The notes: a model not told the origin generated them from the letters alone. Positions 1-6,129 are shown, numbered from the stretch's first letter. The stretch: DNA of 10,665 bases from Actinomycetota bacterium (GCA_019234175.1 JAFALP010000133.1:1-10665); one strand, 5' to 3'. Made by a program: numbers and translations.

Positions 1-123
1 CCCATCGCGGTCGACGTGTGCTCTCGAGTCACTCCCGCGCTCGTCGAGGCCCGCCCCGACCAGAGCGCTCGCTGCCACGTCCGCGCCCCGTCCCCCACCC
101 TGCGAGAGGAAGCTCATGTCTGA
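1..123 (+). CDS. C-terminal end of an oligopeptide/dipeptide-type ABC transporter ATP-binding protein (5' partial)
   Basis: Frame 1 is open from the first base to TGA at 121-123 and encodes 40 residues. They fit the C-terminal extension found in Opp/Dpp-family ABC ATPases (oligo_HPY region): an A-x-D-x-C segment (AVDVCSRVTPAL), then a P-x-L-x-E-like stretch, then a closing R-C-H (SARCHV). In the family this tail reads roughly CP-x-A-x-D-x-C ... P-x-L ... ACH. The Walker motifs would lie upstream of the window. The stop falls 8 nt inside the following GH1 gene, so the two are translationally coupled. The substrate cannot be read from this tail. The GH1 neighbour suggests oligosaccharides rather than peptides, since Opp-like transporters for cello- and xylo-oligosaccharides are known. 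Alternative: a chance open frame, which the motif match and overlap make unlikely. Confidence 0.72.
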   Translation, partial: PIAVDVCSRVTPALVEARPDQSARCHVRAPSPTLREEAHV

Positions 124-1474
124 TCAGTCCCGCCGGTTTCCGTCCGACTTCGTCTGGGGGGCGGCGACCGCGTCGTATCAGCACGAGGGGGCGAGCAACG
201 AGGACGGCCGCGGCGAGAGTGTCTGGGATCGCTTCTGCGCGACGCCCGGCAAGGTCCGAAACGGCGACTCGGGCGCGATCGCCTGCGACTTCTACCACCG
301 CTACCGCGACGACATCGCGCTCATGCGCGAGCTCGGCATCGACGCGTTCCGCTTCTCGGTGGCGTGGCCGCGGATCCTCCCGAACGGCCGGGGCGCCGTG
401 AACGACAAGGGGCTCGACTTCTACGACCGGCTCGTGGACGAGCTCCTCGGAAGCGGCATCGAGCCGTTCGTGACGCTCTTCCACTGGGACACGCCGCAGG
501 TGCTCGAGGACGCCGGCGGCTGGCCGGCGCGCGCGACCGTGGACGCCTACGACGAGTACGTCGAGGCGGTGGCGGGCCGACTCGGTGACCGCATCAAGCA
601 CTGGATCACCCATAACGAGCCGTGGGTCGTCGCCTGGATCGGCTACGGCTGGGGCCATCATGCGCCCGGCCGGACGTCCGACGCCGACGCGCTCGCGACC
701 GCGCATCACCTCCTGCTCTCGCACGGCCGCGCGGTCGAGATCCTGCGCGCCCTCTCGCCCGGCTCGGAGGTCGGCATCACGCTCAACCTCGACCACCCGT
801 ATGCCGCCAGCGACGCGCCCGAGGACGTCGCTGCCGCGCGGTGGGTCGACGGCATGCACAACCGCTGGTTCCTCGATCCGCTGTTCCGCGGCGAGTACCC
901 GAGCGACATGCTCGAGGCGTTCCAGCCCACCATGCCCGCGATCGAGGACGGAGACATGCGCACGATCGGGGCGCCGATCGACTTCCTCGGCGTGAACAAC
1001 TACACCTCGCCGCTCGTCGGCGCCGACGCGAACGGCGGCCGGTCGCGGTTCTTCCATCGTGAGGACGTCGACCGCACCGACATGGGTTGGGAAGTCGTTC
1101 CCGAGGGCCTGCACGACATGCTCGTGCGGGTGCAGCGCGACTACGACCCGCCGGCGATCTACGTCACCGAGAACGGCGCCGCTTTCGCCGACGTGCGCGG
1201 TCACGACGGCGCCGTGCTCGACCCGGAGCGCCAGGCGTACCTCGCGGAGTACATCGACGCGGCGGGCCGGGCGATCGACCAGGGCGTCGCGCTCCGCGGC
1301 TACTTCGCGTGGTCGCTGATGGACAACTTCGAGTGGGCGTGGGGCTACTGGAAGCGCTTCGGCATCGTCTACGTCGACTACGCGACGCTGGAGCGCGTGC
1401 CGAAGGGCAGCTTCTACTGGTACCGCGACTTCATCGAATCGTCCCGCGCGCAGGCGGACGAGGCAGCCGCCTAG
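116..1474 (+). CDS. GH1 beta-glucosidase (family 1 glycoside hydrolase)
   Basis: A 452-residue intracellular retaining beta-glycosidase, the usual GH1 length (440-480), with no signal peptide. The N-terminal signature FxWGAATASYQ is at residues 12-22. The acid/base glutamate is E168 in THNEP, the nucleophile is E352 in YVTENG, and the glycone-binding segment DNFEW (403-407) contains E406 and W407. FHWDTP supplies the conserved active-site histidine, so every catalytic element is present. The ATG at 116 follows GAGAGGA with 5 nt spacing and lies inside the end of the Opp-type ATPase gene, which supports this start and a shared operon. The expected role is exo-hydrolysis of imported beta-glucosides or cello-oligosaccharides; beta-galactosidase or beta-fucosidase side activity is common in the family and cannot be excluded. 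The TAG stop shares its bases with the stop of the convergent carbonic anhydrase gene. Confidence 0.96.
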   Translation: MSDQSRRFPSDFVWGAATASYQHEGASNEDGRGESVWDRFCATPGKVRNGDSGAIACDFYHRYRDDIALMRELGIDAFRFSVAWPRILPNGRGAVNDKGLDFYDRLVDELLGSGIEPFVTLFHWDTPQVLEDAGGWPARATVDAYDEYVEAVAGRLGDRIKHWITHNEPWVVAWIGYGWGHHAPGRTSDADALATAHHLLLSHGRAVEILRALSPGSEVGITLNLDHPYAASDAPEDVAAARWVDGMHNRWFLDPLFRGEYPSDMLEAFQPTMPAIEDGDMRTIGAPIDFLGVNNYTSPLVGADANGGRSRFFHREDVDRTDMGWEVVPEGLHDMLVRVQRDYDPPAIYVTENGAAFADVRGHDGAVLDPERQAYLAEYIDAAGRAIDQGVALRGYFAWSLMDNFEWAWGYWKRFGIVYVDYATLERVPKGSFYWYRDFIESSRAQADEAAA

Positions 1475-2004
1475 GGCTCGACGATCGTCGTGAGGAGCCC
1501 GGTGCGCACGTCGTACACGTGCCCGGACACGGCGATGCGCGAGGAGACGCGCGGATCGGACGCGATCCGCTCGACGTCGGCGCGGACGGACTCGGCCGGG
1601 TCGAGCACCGGCAGCTCGGCGAGCGCGTCCTCGGCGTAGCCGGTGCGGTGCGCGAAATCGCGGCGCACCGACTCGTCGGCGAGAAGCGCGCTGCCGCACT
1701 CCGTGTGGTGGATGACGGCGACCTCGAACGCCGGCCCTTCCGGGGCCCACTCCTCCAGCAGGTAGCTGAAGATGGCGAGGTCCTGCACGACCCCAGGCGT
1801 CGCGCGGCCCCCGACCGTGCGCGCGACGATGGCGTCGCCGAAGCGGAGACCGAGGAACTCCGCCGGATCGACGCGCGAGTCGACGCACGTGACGATGAAC
1901 AGCCCCGCATGCGGCAGGACCGGCAGGGACGGCGCGTTCTCCCGCACGTCGGAGGCGGCGAAGGCACGGTTGCGCTCGAGCAACGAGGCGATGCGGCTGC
2001 TCAC
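1471..2004 (-). CDS. beta-class carbonic anhydrase
   Basis: A cytoplasmic zinc enzyme interconverting CO2 and bicarbonate. The chosen GTG start gives 177 residues. The zinc-site signature CxDxR occurs as C40-V-D42-S-R44 and the second half HxxC as H100-T-E-C103, giving ligands C40, H100 and C103 with the D42/R44 dyad. Length and motif spacing fit the short bacterial beta-CA group. The reading frame stays open upstream to about 2289, but that part is low-complexity, covers the small membrane-protein gene in another frame, and resembles no carbonic anhydrase, so the GTG at 2004 is preferred. It lies 8 nt after the stop of the 49-residue gene and has no good Shine-Dalgarno, suggesting translational coupling to it. 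The gene ends convergently on GH1 with a shared CTAG. The start is less sure than the identity. Confidence 0.9.
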   Translation of the reverse strand: MSSRIASLLERNRAFAASDVRENAPSLPVLPHAGLFIVTCVDSRVDPAEFLGLRFGDAIVARTVGGRATPGVVQDLAIFSYLLEEWAPEGPAFEVAVIHHTECGSALLADESVRRDFAHRTGYAEDALAELPVLDPAESVRADVERIASDPRVSSRIAVSGHVYDVRTGLLTTIVEP

Positions 2005-2012
2005 GTCCGGGG

Positions 2013-2162
2013 TCAGCCGCGATTTCTGTTTCGGTTCCGGTTGCGCTGCCGCCCGTCGGCGATGCCGCCGGGACCGCCGCGCGCCAAGACGTAGACCACG
2101 GAGAGCAGGATGCCTCCGACGACCGCGATCCAAACGACCTTGTGGGCGAAGACGCCGATCAA
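2013..2162 (-). CDS. small single-span membrane protein (49 aa), unknown function
   Basis: A short frame just upstream of, and co-directional with, the carbonic anhydrase gene. From TTG at 2162 it encodes 49 residues: a short polar start (FAHK), one hydrophobic segment at about residues 8-24 (VVWIAVVGGILLSVVYV), a GGPGG turn, and a basic tail ending in RNRNRNRNRG. Positive residues on the tail side predict that the C-terminus stays in the cytoplasm. TTG is preferred because GGAGG (2172-2168) precedes it with 5 nt spacing. An in-frame ATG at 2213 has no ribosome binding site and would add a helix-poor, Gly/Pro-rich extension, and an in-frame GTG at 2168 overlaps the GGAGG. I do not recognise a family. 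The TM segment, the good ribosome binding site and the 8-nt link to the next gene are the arguments that it is real. Confidence 0.6.
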   Translation of the reverse strand: MIGVFAHKVVWIAVVGGILLSVVYVLARGGPGGIADGRQRNRNRNRNRG

Positions 2163-2166
2163 CGGC

Positions 2167-2187
2167 ACCTCCCCCAGAAAGGGGGGT
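2167..2187 (-). promoter_or_regulatory. GC hairpin covering the ribosome binding site of the 49-aa gene
   Basis: Read on the - strand, ACCCCCC, a TTTCT loop and GGGGGAGGT can fold as a 5-bp all-GC stem. A shifted register gives a 7-bp stem with one bulged A that also pairs the whole GGAGG. The element sits in the 56-bp divergent gap to the acyltransferase and ends 4 nt before the TTG start. It could hold back translation of the small gene and the coupled carbonic anhydrase. There is no U-tract, so a terminator is less likely. The structure is seen by eye; the function is inferred. Confidence 0.4.
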
Positions 2188-2218
2188 CCCGCAGCGCGGC
2201 CGCGCCGATTCATAGGAG

Positions 2219-3337
2219 ATGGACGCGAGAGACGGCACGCGCGCCGGCAGGTCCCTCCCCGCGCTCGACGGCGTGCGGGGCATCGCCATCCTGCTCGTCT
2301 TCGCCTACCACGCCATCGCCTACCCGGGGTACTGGTTCCTCGGCGGCGGCTTCCTCGGCGTCGATCTCTTCTTCGTGCTGAGCGGGTTCCTCATCACCAT
2401 GCTCCTCGTGCGCGAGTGGGACCGCCACGGCGGGATCTCGCTGCCGCGGTTCTACTCCCGCCGTGCGCTCCGCCTGCTCCCCGCGCTCGCCGTCCTGCTC
2501 GCGGGATACGCGGTCCTGACGACGGCGTTCGACGGAGCCTCCACGTTGTGGGTGCCGCTGGCACTGAGCGCGGGGTACGTCTCCAACGTCGCGCAGGGAT
2601 GGTTCGGCTACGGCATGCCGTCGCGGATCCGGCAGCTGTGGTCGCTCGCGACGGAGGAGCAGTTCTATCTCCTCTGGCCCGCACTGCTGATCGTCGTCCT
2701 CCGCTTCGGACGCGGGCGCACGCGGCCGCTCGTCCTCGTCGCCGCCGGGCTCGCAGCGGCCTCGGCGGCCACGTGCCTCGGGATGGCGCTCGCGGGCGTG
2801 AACTACCTCCACCTGTACTTCGCTCCCGAGACGACCTTCGACGAGCTCTTCGTCGGGTGCCTGTTCGGGATCTGGTTCGCGCGCGGCGGCCCTCACGTGC
2901 TCGAGCGGTTTCGCCGTCCGGCCACGTTCGTGAGCTGCGCGTTCATCGCGTGGGCCGCGTGGTCGATGAACACGTGGGCAGACCCGAGGCTCTACCGCTA
3001 CGTGACGCTGCTCTTCGCGCTCGCGTGCGGCGTCGTCATCTACTCGGCCGCCTCGGCGCCGGCGTCGCCGCTCGCGCGCGGCCTCTCGGCGCCGTCGCTC
3101 CGCTACTTCGGACGGATCTCCTACGCGCTCTACCTCTGGCATCCGCTCGTGTTCTGGGCGCTGCCCCTGGCGGTCGGCGGCCTGCTCGGTTCGCGCATGG
3201 TGGCGATGGTGCTCGCTGTGATCGTCGCCGAGCTCTCGACCCGCTTCGTGGAGCAGCCGTTCCTCCGGCTGAAGGACCGCCCGCGTCACCGTGCGTCGTC
3301 GCGGGCGCGCGACGCGGCCGGCGCAGCCGTCGCCTGA
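2219..3337 (+). CDS. acyltransferase family 3 (OafA/YrhL-like) membrane protein
   Basis: A 372-residue polytopic membrane O-acyltransferase that would transfer acetyl or another short acyl group to an extracytoplasmic sugar or lipid. Family motifs appear in order: LPALDGVRGIAIL (13-25), conserved H31 in FAYH, GVDLFFVLSGFLIT in the second helix, the basic FYSRRALRLLPAL, TEEQFYLLWP, then SYALYLWHPLVF and the closing STRFVEQPFLRLKDR. About ten hydrophobic helices are present. There is no C-terminal SGNH domain, so this is the short form. ATG at 2219 is forced, because an in-frame TAG lies at 2213-2215. Oddly, its only Shine-Dalgarno-like sequence, AGGAG (2214-2218), touches the start codon. It is a lone gene between a divergent and a convergent neighbour, so the acceptor (exopolysaccharide, glycolipid, peptidoglycan or macrolide) cannot be inferred. 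Confidence 0.93.
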   Translation: MDARDGTRAGRSLPALDGVRGIAILLVFAYHAIAYPGYWFLGGGFLGVDLFFVLSGFLITMLLVREWDRHGGISLPRFYSRRALRLLPALAVLLAGYAVLTTAFDGASTLWVPLALSAGYVSNVAQGWFGYGMPSRIRQLWSLATEEQFYLLWPALLIVVLRFGRGRTRPLVLVAAGLAAASAATCLGMALAGVNYLHLYFAPETTFDELFVGCLFGIWFARGGPHVLERFRRPATFVSCAFIAWAAWSMNTWADPRLYRYVTLLFALACGVVIYSAASAPASPLARGLSAPSLRYFGRISYALYLWHPLVFWALPLAVGGLLGSRMVAMVLAVIVAELSTRFVEQPFLRLKDRPRHRASSRARDAAGAAVA

Positions 3338-3348
3338 TCGCGCCGCGG

Positions 3349-4122
3349 CTACGCGGTGGTCTGCGCGAGCAGCTCGGACGGTCGCGTCGCCCCCACGAAA
3401 CCGAGGGCGCTGCTGAGCTCGGCGAGCGGCGCCAGCTCGATCACGGCGCCCGTGTGCGGCGCCTGGATCAGCTCGCCGTCGCCGATGTAGATGGCGACGT
3501 GACCGGGCCCGTCGGCGTGCGGCTCGAAGAACACGAGATCACCGGCCTCGAGCCGGCTCGGGGCGATGCGCGGCGTGGTGACGAACTGCGTCGCCGCATA
3601 GTGCGCGAGCGGCAGGCCGAGCTGCGCGTAGACGAACTCGACGAAGCCGGAGCAGTCGAAGCCCGACTGCGGCGTGCTTCCGCCCCAGAGATACCGAACG
3701 CCGAGATAGTGCTCGGCGACGGCGACGGCGTCCCAACCGAGCGGGTCGCTGGTGGAGGTATTCGTCGTCGTGGGAAGCTGGACCGGCTGCAGGGCAGCAT
3801 GCAGGCGTCGGATGGCCGCGGCGAGACCGGCCACACGCGTCGCTGCGGCGGTCACGTCGACCTGCAGCGCGCCGACGGTGTCGTCGTACTGAAAGGGGTC
3901 GGTGGCGCCGACGAGCTTCGCGCGCGCCGCGCGGAGGCGCGCTTCGAGGGCCCGCTGCCTCCGCTGGTCCTGCCCGAGCGCGTGCCGGTCGGCGTCCATC
4001 TGCCGCGCGATCGCCGCATCGAGCGACGGTTGCGCGGCCGTCGTCGGGCCCACGGCGAGCGCGGAGCCCGCGGATGCGCACAGGACCGCAGCGAGGCCGA
4101 GGATGACGAGAACGCGCCGCAT
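3349..4122 (-). CDS. secreted NlpC/P60 cysteine peptidase (peptidoglycan endopeptidase)
   Basis: A 257-residue exported cell-wall hydrolase. Residues 1-23 form a signal peptide (MRR, hydrophobic core, cleavage after ALA). Residues about 35-112 are Ala/Arg/Gln-rich and helical, probably a short coiled coil of the kind placed before NlpC domains in actinobacterial RipA-like proteins. A Thr/Ser linker (about 117-126) leads to the NlpC/P60 domain (about 128-250), with catalytic C157 in FDCSGFVEFVY, H208 in GHVAIYIG, and H223 (APHTG) as the third residue. YLWGG is also typical. It should cut within peptide stems of peptidoglycan, often after D-glutamate. It lies 42 nt after the nucleoside phosphorylase gene on the same strand and may be co-transcribed, though no functional link is obvious. 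ATG at 4122 has only a poor GGGAA-like ribosome binding site. Confidence 0.93.
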   Translation of the reverse strand: MRRVLVILGLAAVLCASAGSALAVGPTTAAQPSLDAAIARQMDADRHALGQDQRRQRALEARLRAARAKLVGATDPFQYDDTVGALQVDVTAAATRVAGLAAAIRRLHAALQPVQLPTTTNTSTSDPLGWDAVAVAEHYLGVRYLWGGSTPQSGFDCSGFVEFVYAQLGLPLAHYAATQFVTTPRIAPSRLEAGDLVFFEPHADGPGHVAIYIGDGELIQAPHTGAVIELAPLAELSSALGFVGATRPSELLAQTTA

Positions 4123-4153
4123 CGGGTTCCCATCGGCAGTGCGAACGGGTTCC
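4123..4153 (-). repeat. direct repeat GGAACCCG, two copies upstream of the NlpC/P60 start
   Basis: The octamer GGAACCCG (- strand) occurs at 4153-4146 and 4130-4123, 23 bp apart start to start, or about two helical turns. The second copy abuts the ATG of the NlpC/P60 gene. It fills most of the 42-bp gap after the nucleoside phosphorylase. GGAAC resembles the -35 core of actinobacterial ECF sigma promoters, but I see no matching -10. It may be an operator or chance. Confidence 0.3.
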
Positions 4154-4164
4154 TTGACCGAGCG

Positions 4165-4965
4165 CTACGTCGCGGGCGAGAGCCGCGGCAGCAACTGGAT
4201 GAGCAGCGCTCGCATCCGCTCGACGGACGCGGCCGCGGTCTCGAGCACCTCTGCGTGGTCGAGCCGGCCGCCGAGCCCCGCCGCGCGGTTCGTGACGAGC
4301 GAGATGCCGAGGACTTCCATCCCCGCCGCGTGCGCGGCGATCGCCTCGAGGACCGTCGACATGCCGACGATGTCGGCGCCCAGCGTCTTGTACGCGCGGA
4401 TCTCGGCCGGCGTCTCGTAGTTCGGGCCCCAGTAGCCGGCGTAGACGGCCGAGGGCAGCGCCGGATCGATGTCCCGACAGATCTCGCGCAGCCGCGCGGA
4501 GTAGAGATCCGTGAGGTCGACGAAGTTCGCGCCCACGAGCGGCGACTCGCCGGTGAGATTGACGTGGTCCGAGATGAGCACGATGTCGCCTGGCGCGAGC
4601 TCGTCGGCGATGCCGCCGCTCGCGCTCGTGAGCACGACAGCGCGGCAGCCTGCAGCCGCCGCGGTGCGCACGGCGTGCGCGACGAGGTCGACGTCGCGCG
4701 ACTCGTAGAAGTGCGACCGGCCGGTGAACGCGAGGACCTTCACGTCGCCGGCCCGCAGCGAGCGCAGGCTCGCGCCGTGCCCGACCGCGGTCGGCGCGGC
4801 GAAGCCGGGAAGCGACGCGAGCGGAACGTCGCCGCCGACCTGGTCGAGGTCCGAGACGGCGTCGACCCACCCCGACCCGAGGACGATGGCGACGTCGTGC
4901 GAGGCCACGCCGGTTGCGGCGGCGACGGCGTCGGCTGCGGCGCGGGCGTCGCGCATCAGGCGCAC
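4165..4965 (-). CDS. punA: purine nucleoside phosphorylase (trimeric, 6-oxopurine type)
   Basis: A cytosolic enzyme that splits inosine and guanosine with phosphate into the free base and (deoxy)ribose-1-phosphate, in purine salvage. At 266 residues it has the usual length. Phosphate-site motifs are VLGSGW (28-33) and GRSHFYE (82-88), followed by SGGI (116-119) and the N-x-T-G-x-x-P-L segment near 136-143. Base-site residues align with human PNP: E184 in NYETPAE, M202 in VGMST, N226 in TNRAAG, and the late H237. Asparagine at 226 rather than aspartate favours 6-oxopurines over methylthioadenosine. GTG at 4965 is the longest start; ATG at 4956 is equally likely, with TAGACT ending 10 nt before it and no Shine-Dalgarno for either, so a near-leaderless message is possible. 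It lies 36 nt after the small DUF6582-like gene. The symbol is family-level. Confidence 0.93.
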   Translation of the reverse strand: MRLMRDARAAADAVAAATGVASHDVAIVLGSGWVDAVSDLDQVGGDVPLASLPGFAAPTAVGHGASLRSLRAGDVKVLAFTGRSHFYESRDVDLVAHAVRTAAAAGCRAVVLTSASGGIADELAPGDIVLISDHVNLTGESPLVGANFVDLTDLYSARLREICRDIDPALPSAVYAGYWGPNYETPAEIRAYKTLGADIVGMSTVLEAIAAHAAGMEVLGISLVTNRAAGLGGRLDHAEVLETAAASVERMRALLIQLLPRLSPAT

Positions 4966-5001
4966 GAGTCTAGTGCGTCCGATGCGCGACGCTCGCGTCG
5001 G

Positions 5002-5268
5002 TCAGACGAGCTGATGCCAGCTGGTCTCCGAGAGCTCCACGTCGTAATGGCGCGCGGCCTTCTGGATGTTCTCGAACGCGAGCGCGCGATCGTCGTCCGA
5101 CACGTCCTCGACCTGGTTGAAGCGTGCCACCGCGTTGCGCACGTGCTCGGCGTCGGTGAGCGGCTCCTTCCGCTGCTTCGGGAACGCGTAGACGCTGTCG
5201 GGGAGATCGCTCTGCGTGGTGAGCTCGCCGTGCTTCTCGTGCGGCTCCCAGGTTGCCTTCGGCGCCAT
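5002..5268 (-). CDS. small DUF6582-like protein, unknown function
   Basis: An 88-residue soluble acidic protein with no signal or membrane segment. It resembles a widespread small actinobacterial family that I recall as DUF6582. Hallmarks are LPDSVYAFP (22-30), KQRKEPLTDAEHVRNAVARF (31-50), a V-S-D-D turn, and a C-terminal helix with KAARHYDVEL and SW near the end. The family is also known as a module of some phage proteins, and its biochemical role is not known to me. ATG at 5268 is well supported by AAAGGAG (5279-5273) 4 nt upstream, the strongest ribosome binding site in the window, so it is translated independently of merR. In-frame sequence upstream of this ATG is merR antisense space and lacks family similarity. 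A short hairpin (CGACG/CGTCG, 4987-5000) lies just after its stop, before the nucleoside phosphorylase. Confidence 0.86.
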   Translation of the reverse strand: MAPKATWEPHEKHGELTTQSDLPDSVYAFPKQRKEPLTDAEHVRNAVARFNQVEDVSDDDRALAFENIQKAARHYDVELSETSWHQLV

Positions 5269-5308
5269 GGTTCTCCTTTCCGAGGGACGTCGCACGGGTA
5301 CCCCGAGC

Positions 5309-5329
5309 AGGCCCGGGGAAACCGGGCCT
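5309..5329 (-). terminator. GC hairpin overlapping the merR stop codon
   Basis: AGGCCCGG and CCGGGCCT form a perfect 8-bp stem around a 5-nt loop (GGAAA on the + strand). On the - strand it begins within the merR TAG stop and precedes the DUF6582-like gene by about 40 nt. No T-tract follows, so it would be a tail-less terminator of the kind proposed for high-GC actinobacteria, or an attenuator or 3'-end stabiliser. If it terminates, the following genes need their own promoter. Confidence 0.5.
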
Positions 5330-6119
5330 ATTCGATCGGGATGACGATGTCCGTCTCGAAGTGCTCGGGATCGGTGTCCATCGGCCCGACGCGGTAGATC
5401 TCGAGCGGAACGGCGCGCGCGGCGTGCCCGTGCTCGGTCACCCACGCCCACGTCTCCGTCCACGCATCCCCCAGCCCCTCGTACGGCCCGACGTACGTGG
5501 TCGTCACCGCGCGGCCTCCGTCGAACGAGCGCGACGAGGCGCCGTTGCCGGACACGGGGACGCCGGCGACGACCTTCATGTCGTCGGGGTCGAACTCCTG
5601 CGACGTGTACGCGGCGAAGACGGGTCCTGCCGGCTGCAGCCCGTCCCGCTCCACCTGCGCGAACAGCTGCTCGTAGGCAGCCGGAAGGTCGTGGCCGATT
5701 CGCGCGAGCGACGTGTCGAGCTCGACGGTGAGCCCGGTGACCGGTGCGACGTCGCGTACTTCGATGGGCGTCAGCATCGTGGTGCCTCCGTTCTTGAACG
5801 AGTTGAGCAGAAGGAGCGCCCGTTCGCCGTCGGCGACGCGCCGCTCCAGCCGCTCGCGGTGCTGCGCCAGCAGCCGCGGGACGGCGGTGCGGTCGGCGAT
5901 GGCGAGCTTCACGTCGTCGAGCGGCATGTCCATCTCACGCAGAAGGCGGATGCTGCCCGCCGCTGCCGCCTGCGAGAGCGCGTAGTAGCGGTAGCCCGTG
6001 TCCGCGTCGACGCGCGCCGGGGTCAGCAGGCCGAGCTTGTCGTACAGCCTCAGCGCGCGAACCGTCAGCCGCGTCAGGACGGAGAACCTGCCGATCGGGA
6101 CGTAGCGATCTTCTGCCAT
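5328..6119 (-). CDS. MerR-family transcriptional regulator with GyrI-like effector-binding domain
   Basis: A 263-residue ligand-responsive activator of the BmrR/TipA-like class. Residues 7-75 are the MerR winged helix-turn-helix: IGRFSVLTRLTVRALRLYDK, then LGLLTPARVDADTGYRYY. A dimerisation helix (about 80-108) follows. Residues about 118-263 are a GyrI/AraC-effector-type fold with GPYEGL, E-I-Y-R-V-G-P and the late acidic stretch HFETDIVIPI, where this class carries its ligand-sensing glutamate. In this group the ligand is usually a hydrophobic or cationic drug. ATG at 6119 is chosen because the MerR signature starts right after it and upstream residues are unlike the family. It has no Shine-Dalgarno and lies 10 nt from a -10 element, so the message is probably nearly leaderless. 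It is divergent from a DrrAB-type efflux pair 63 bp away, the likely target. Confidence 0.93.
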   Translation of the reverse strand: MAEDRYVPIGRFSVLTRLTVRALRLYDKLGLLTPARVDADTGYRYYALSQAAAAGSIRLLREMDMPLDDVKLAIADRTAVPRLLAQHRERLERRVADGERALLLLNSFKNGGTTMLTPIEVRDVAPVTGLTVELDTSLARIGHDLPAAYEQLFAQVERDGLQPAGPVFAAYTSQEFDPDDMKVVAGVPVSGNGASSRSFDGGRAVTTTYVGPYEGLGDAWTETWAWVTEHGHAARAVPLEIYRVGPMDTDPEHFETDIVIPIE

Positions 6120-6129
6120 GGCGCGACTC

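Noticed and set aside
29..1888. Long open frame on the - strand across GH1
   Set aside because: Antisense to a GH1 gene with all catalytic motifs. The product is Arg/Val/His-rich with no domain, so it is a GC-bias shadow.
2005..2289. N-terminal extension of the carbonic anhydrase to an upstream ATG
   Set aside because: It would add 95 Arg-rich residues unlike any carbonic anhydrase, overlap the acyltransferase start and cover the small membrane gene in another frame.
3342..3349. GCCGCGGC palindrome between the acyltransferase and NlpC/P60 genes as a terminator
   Set aside because: It is an 8-bp perfect palindrome with no loop and no T-tract; such runs are common at this GC content.
4987..5000. 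CGACG/CGTCG hairpin after the DUF6582-like gene as a terminator
   Set aside because: The stem is only 5 bp with a 4-nt loop and no T-tract, too weak to call in GC-rich DNA.
2110..5397. Very long open frame on the + strand (over 1000 codons)
   Set aside because: Its first part is out of frame with the clear acyltransferase, and the rest is antisense to the NlpC/P60, nucleoside phosphorylase and DUF6582-like genes. Its product is Arg/Ala/Gly-rich low complexity without motifs, a usual artefact of 70% GC DNA.
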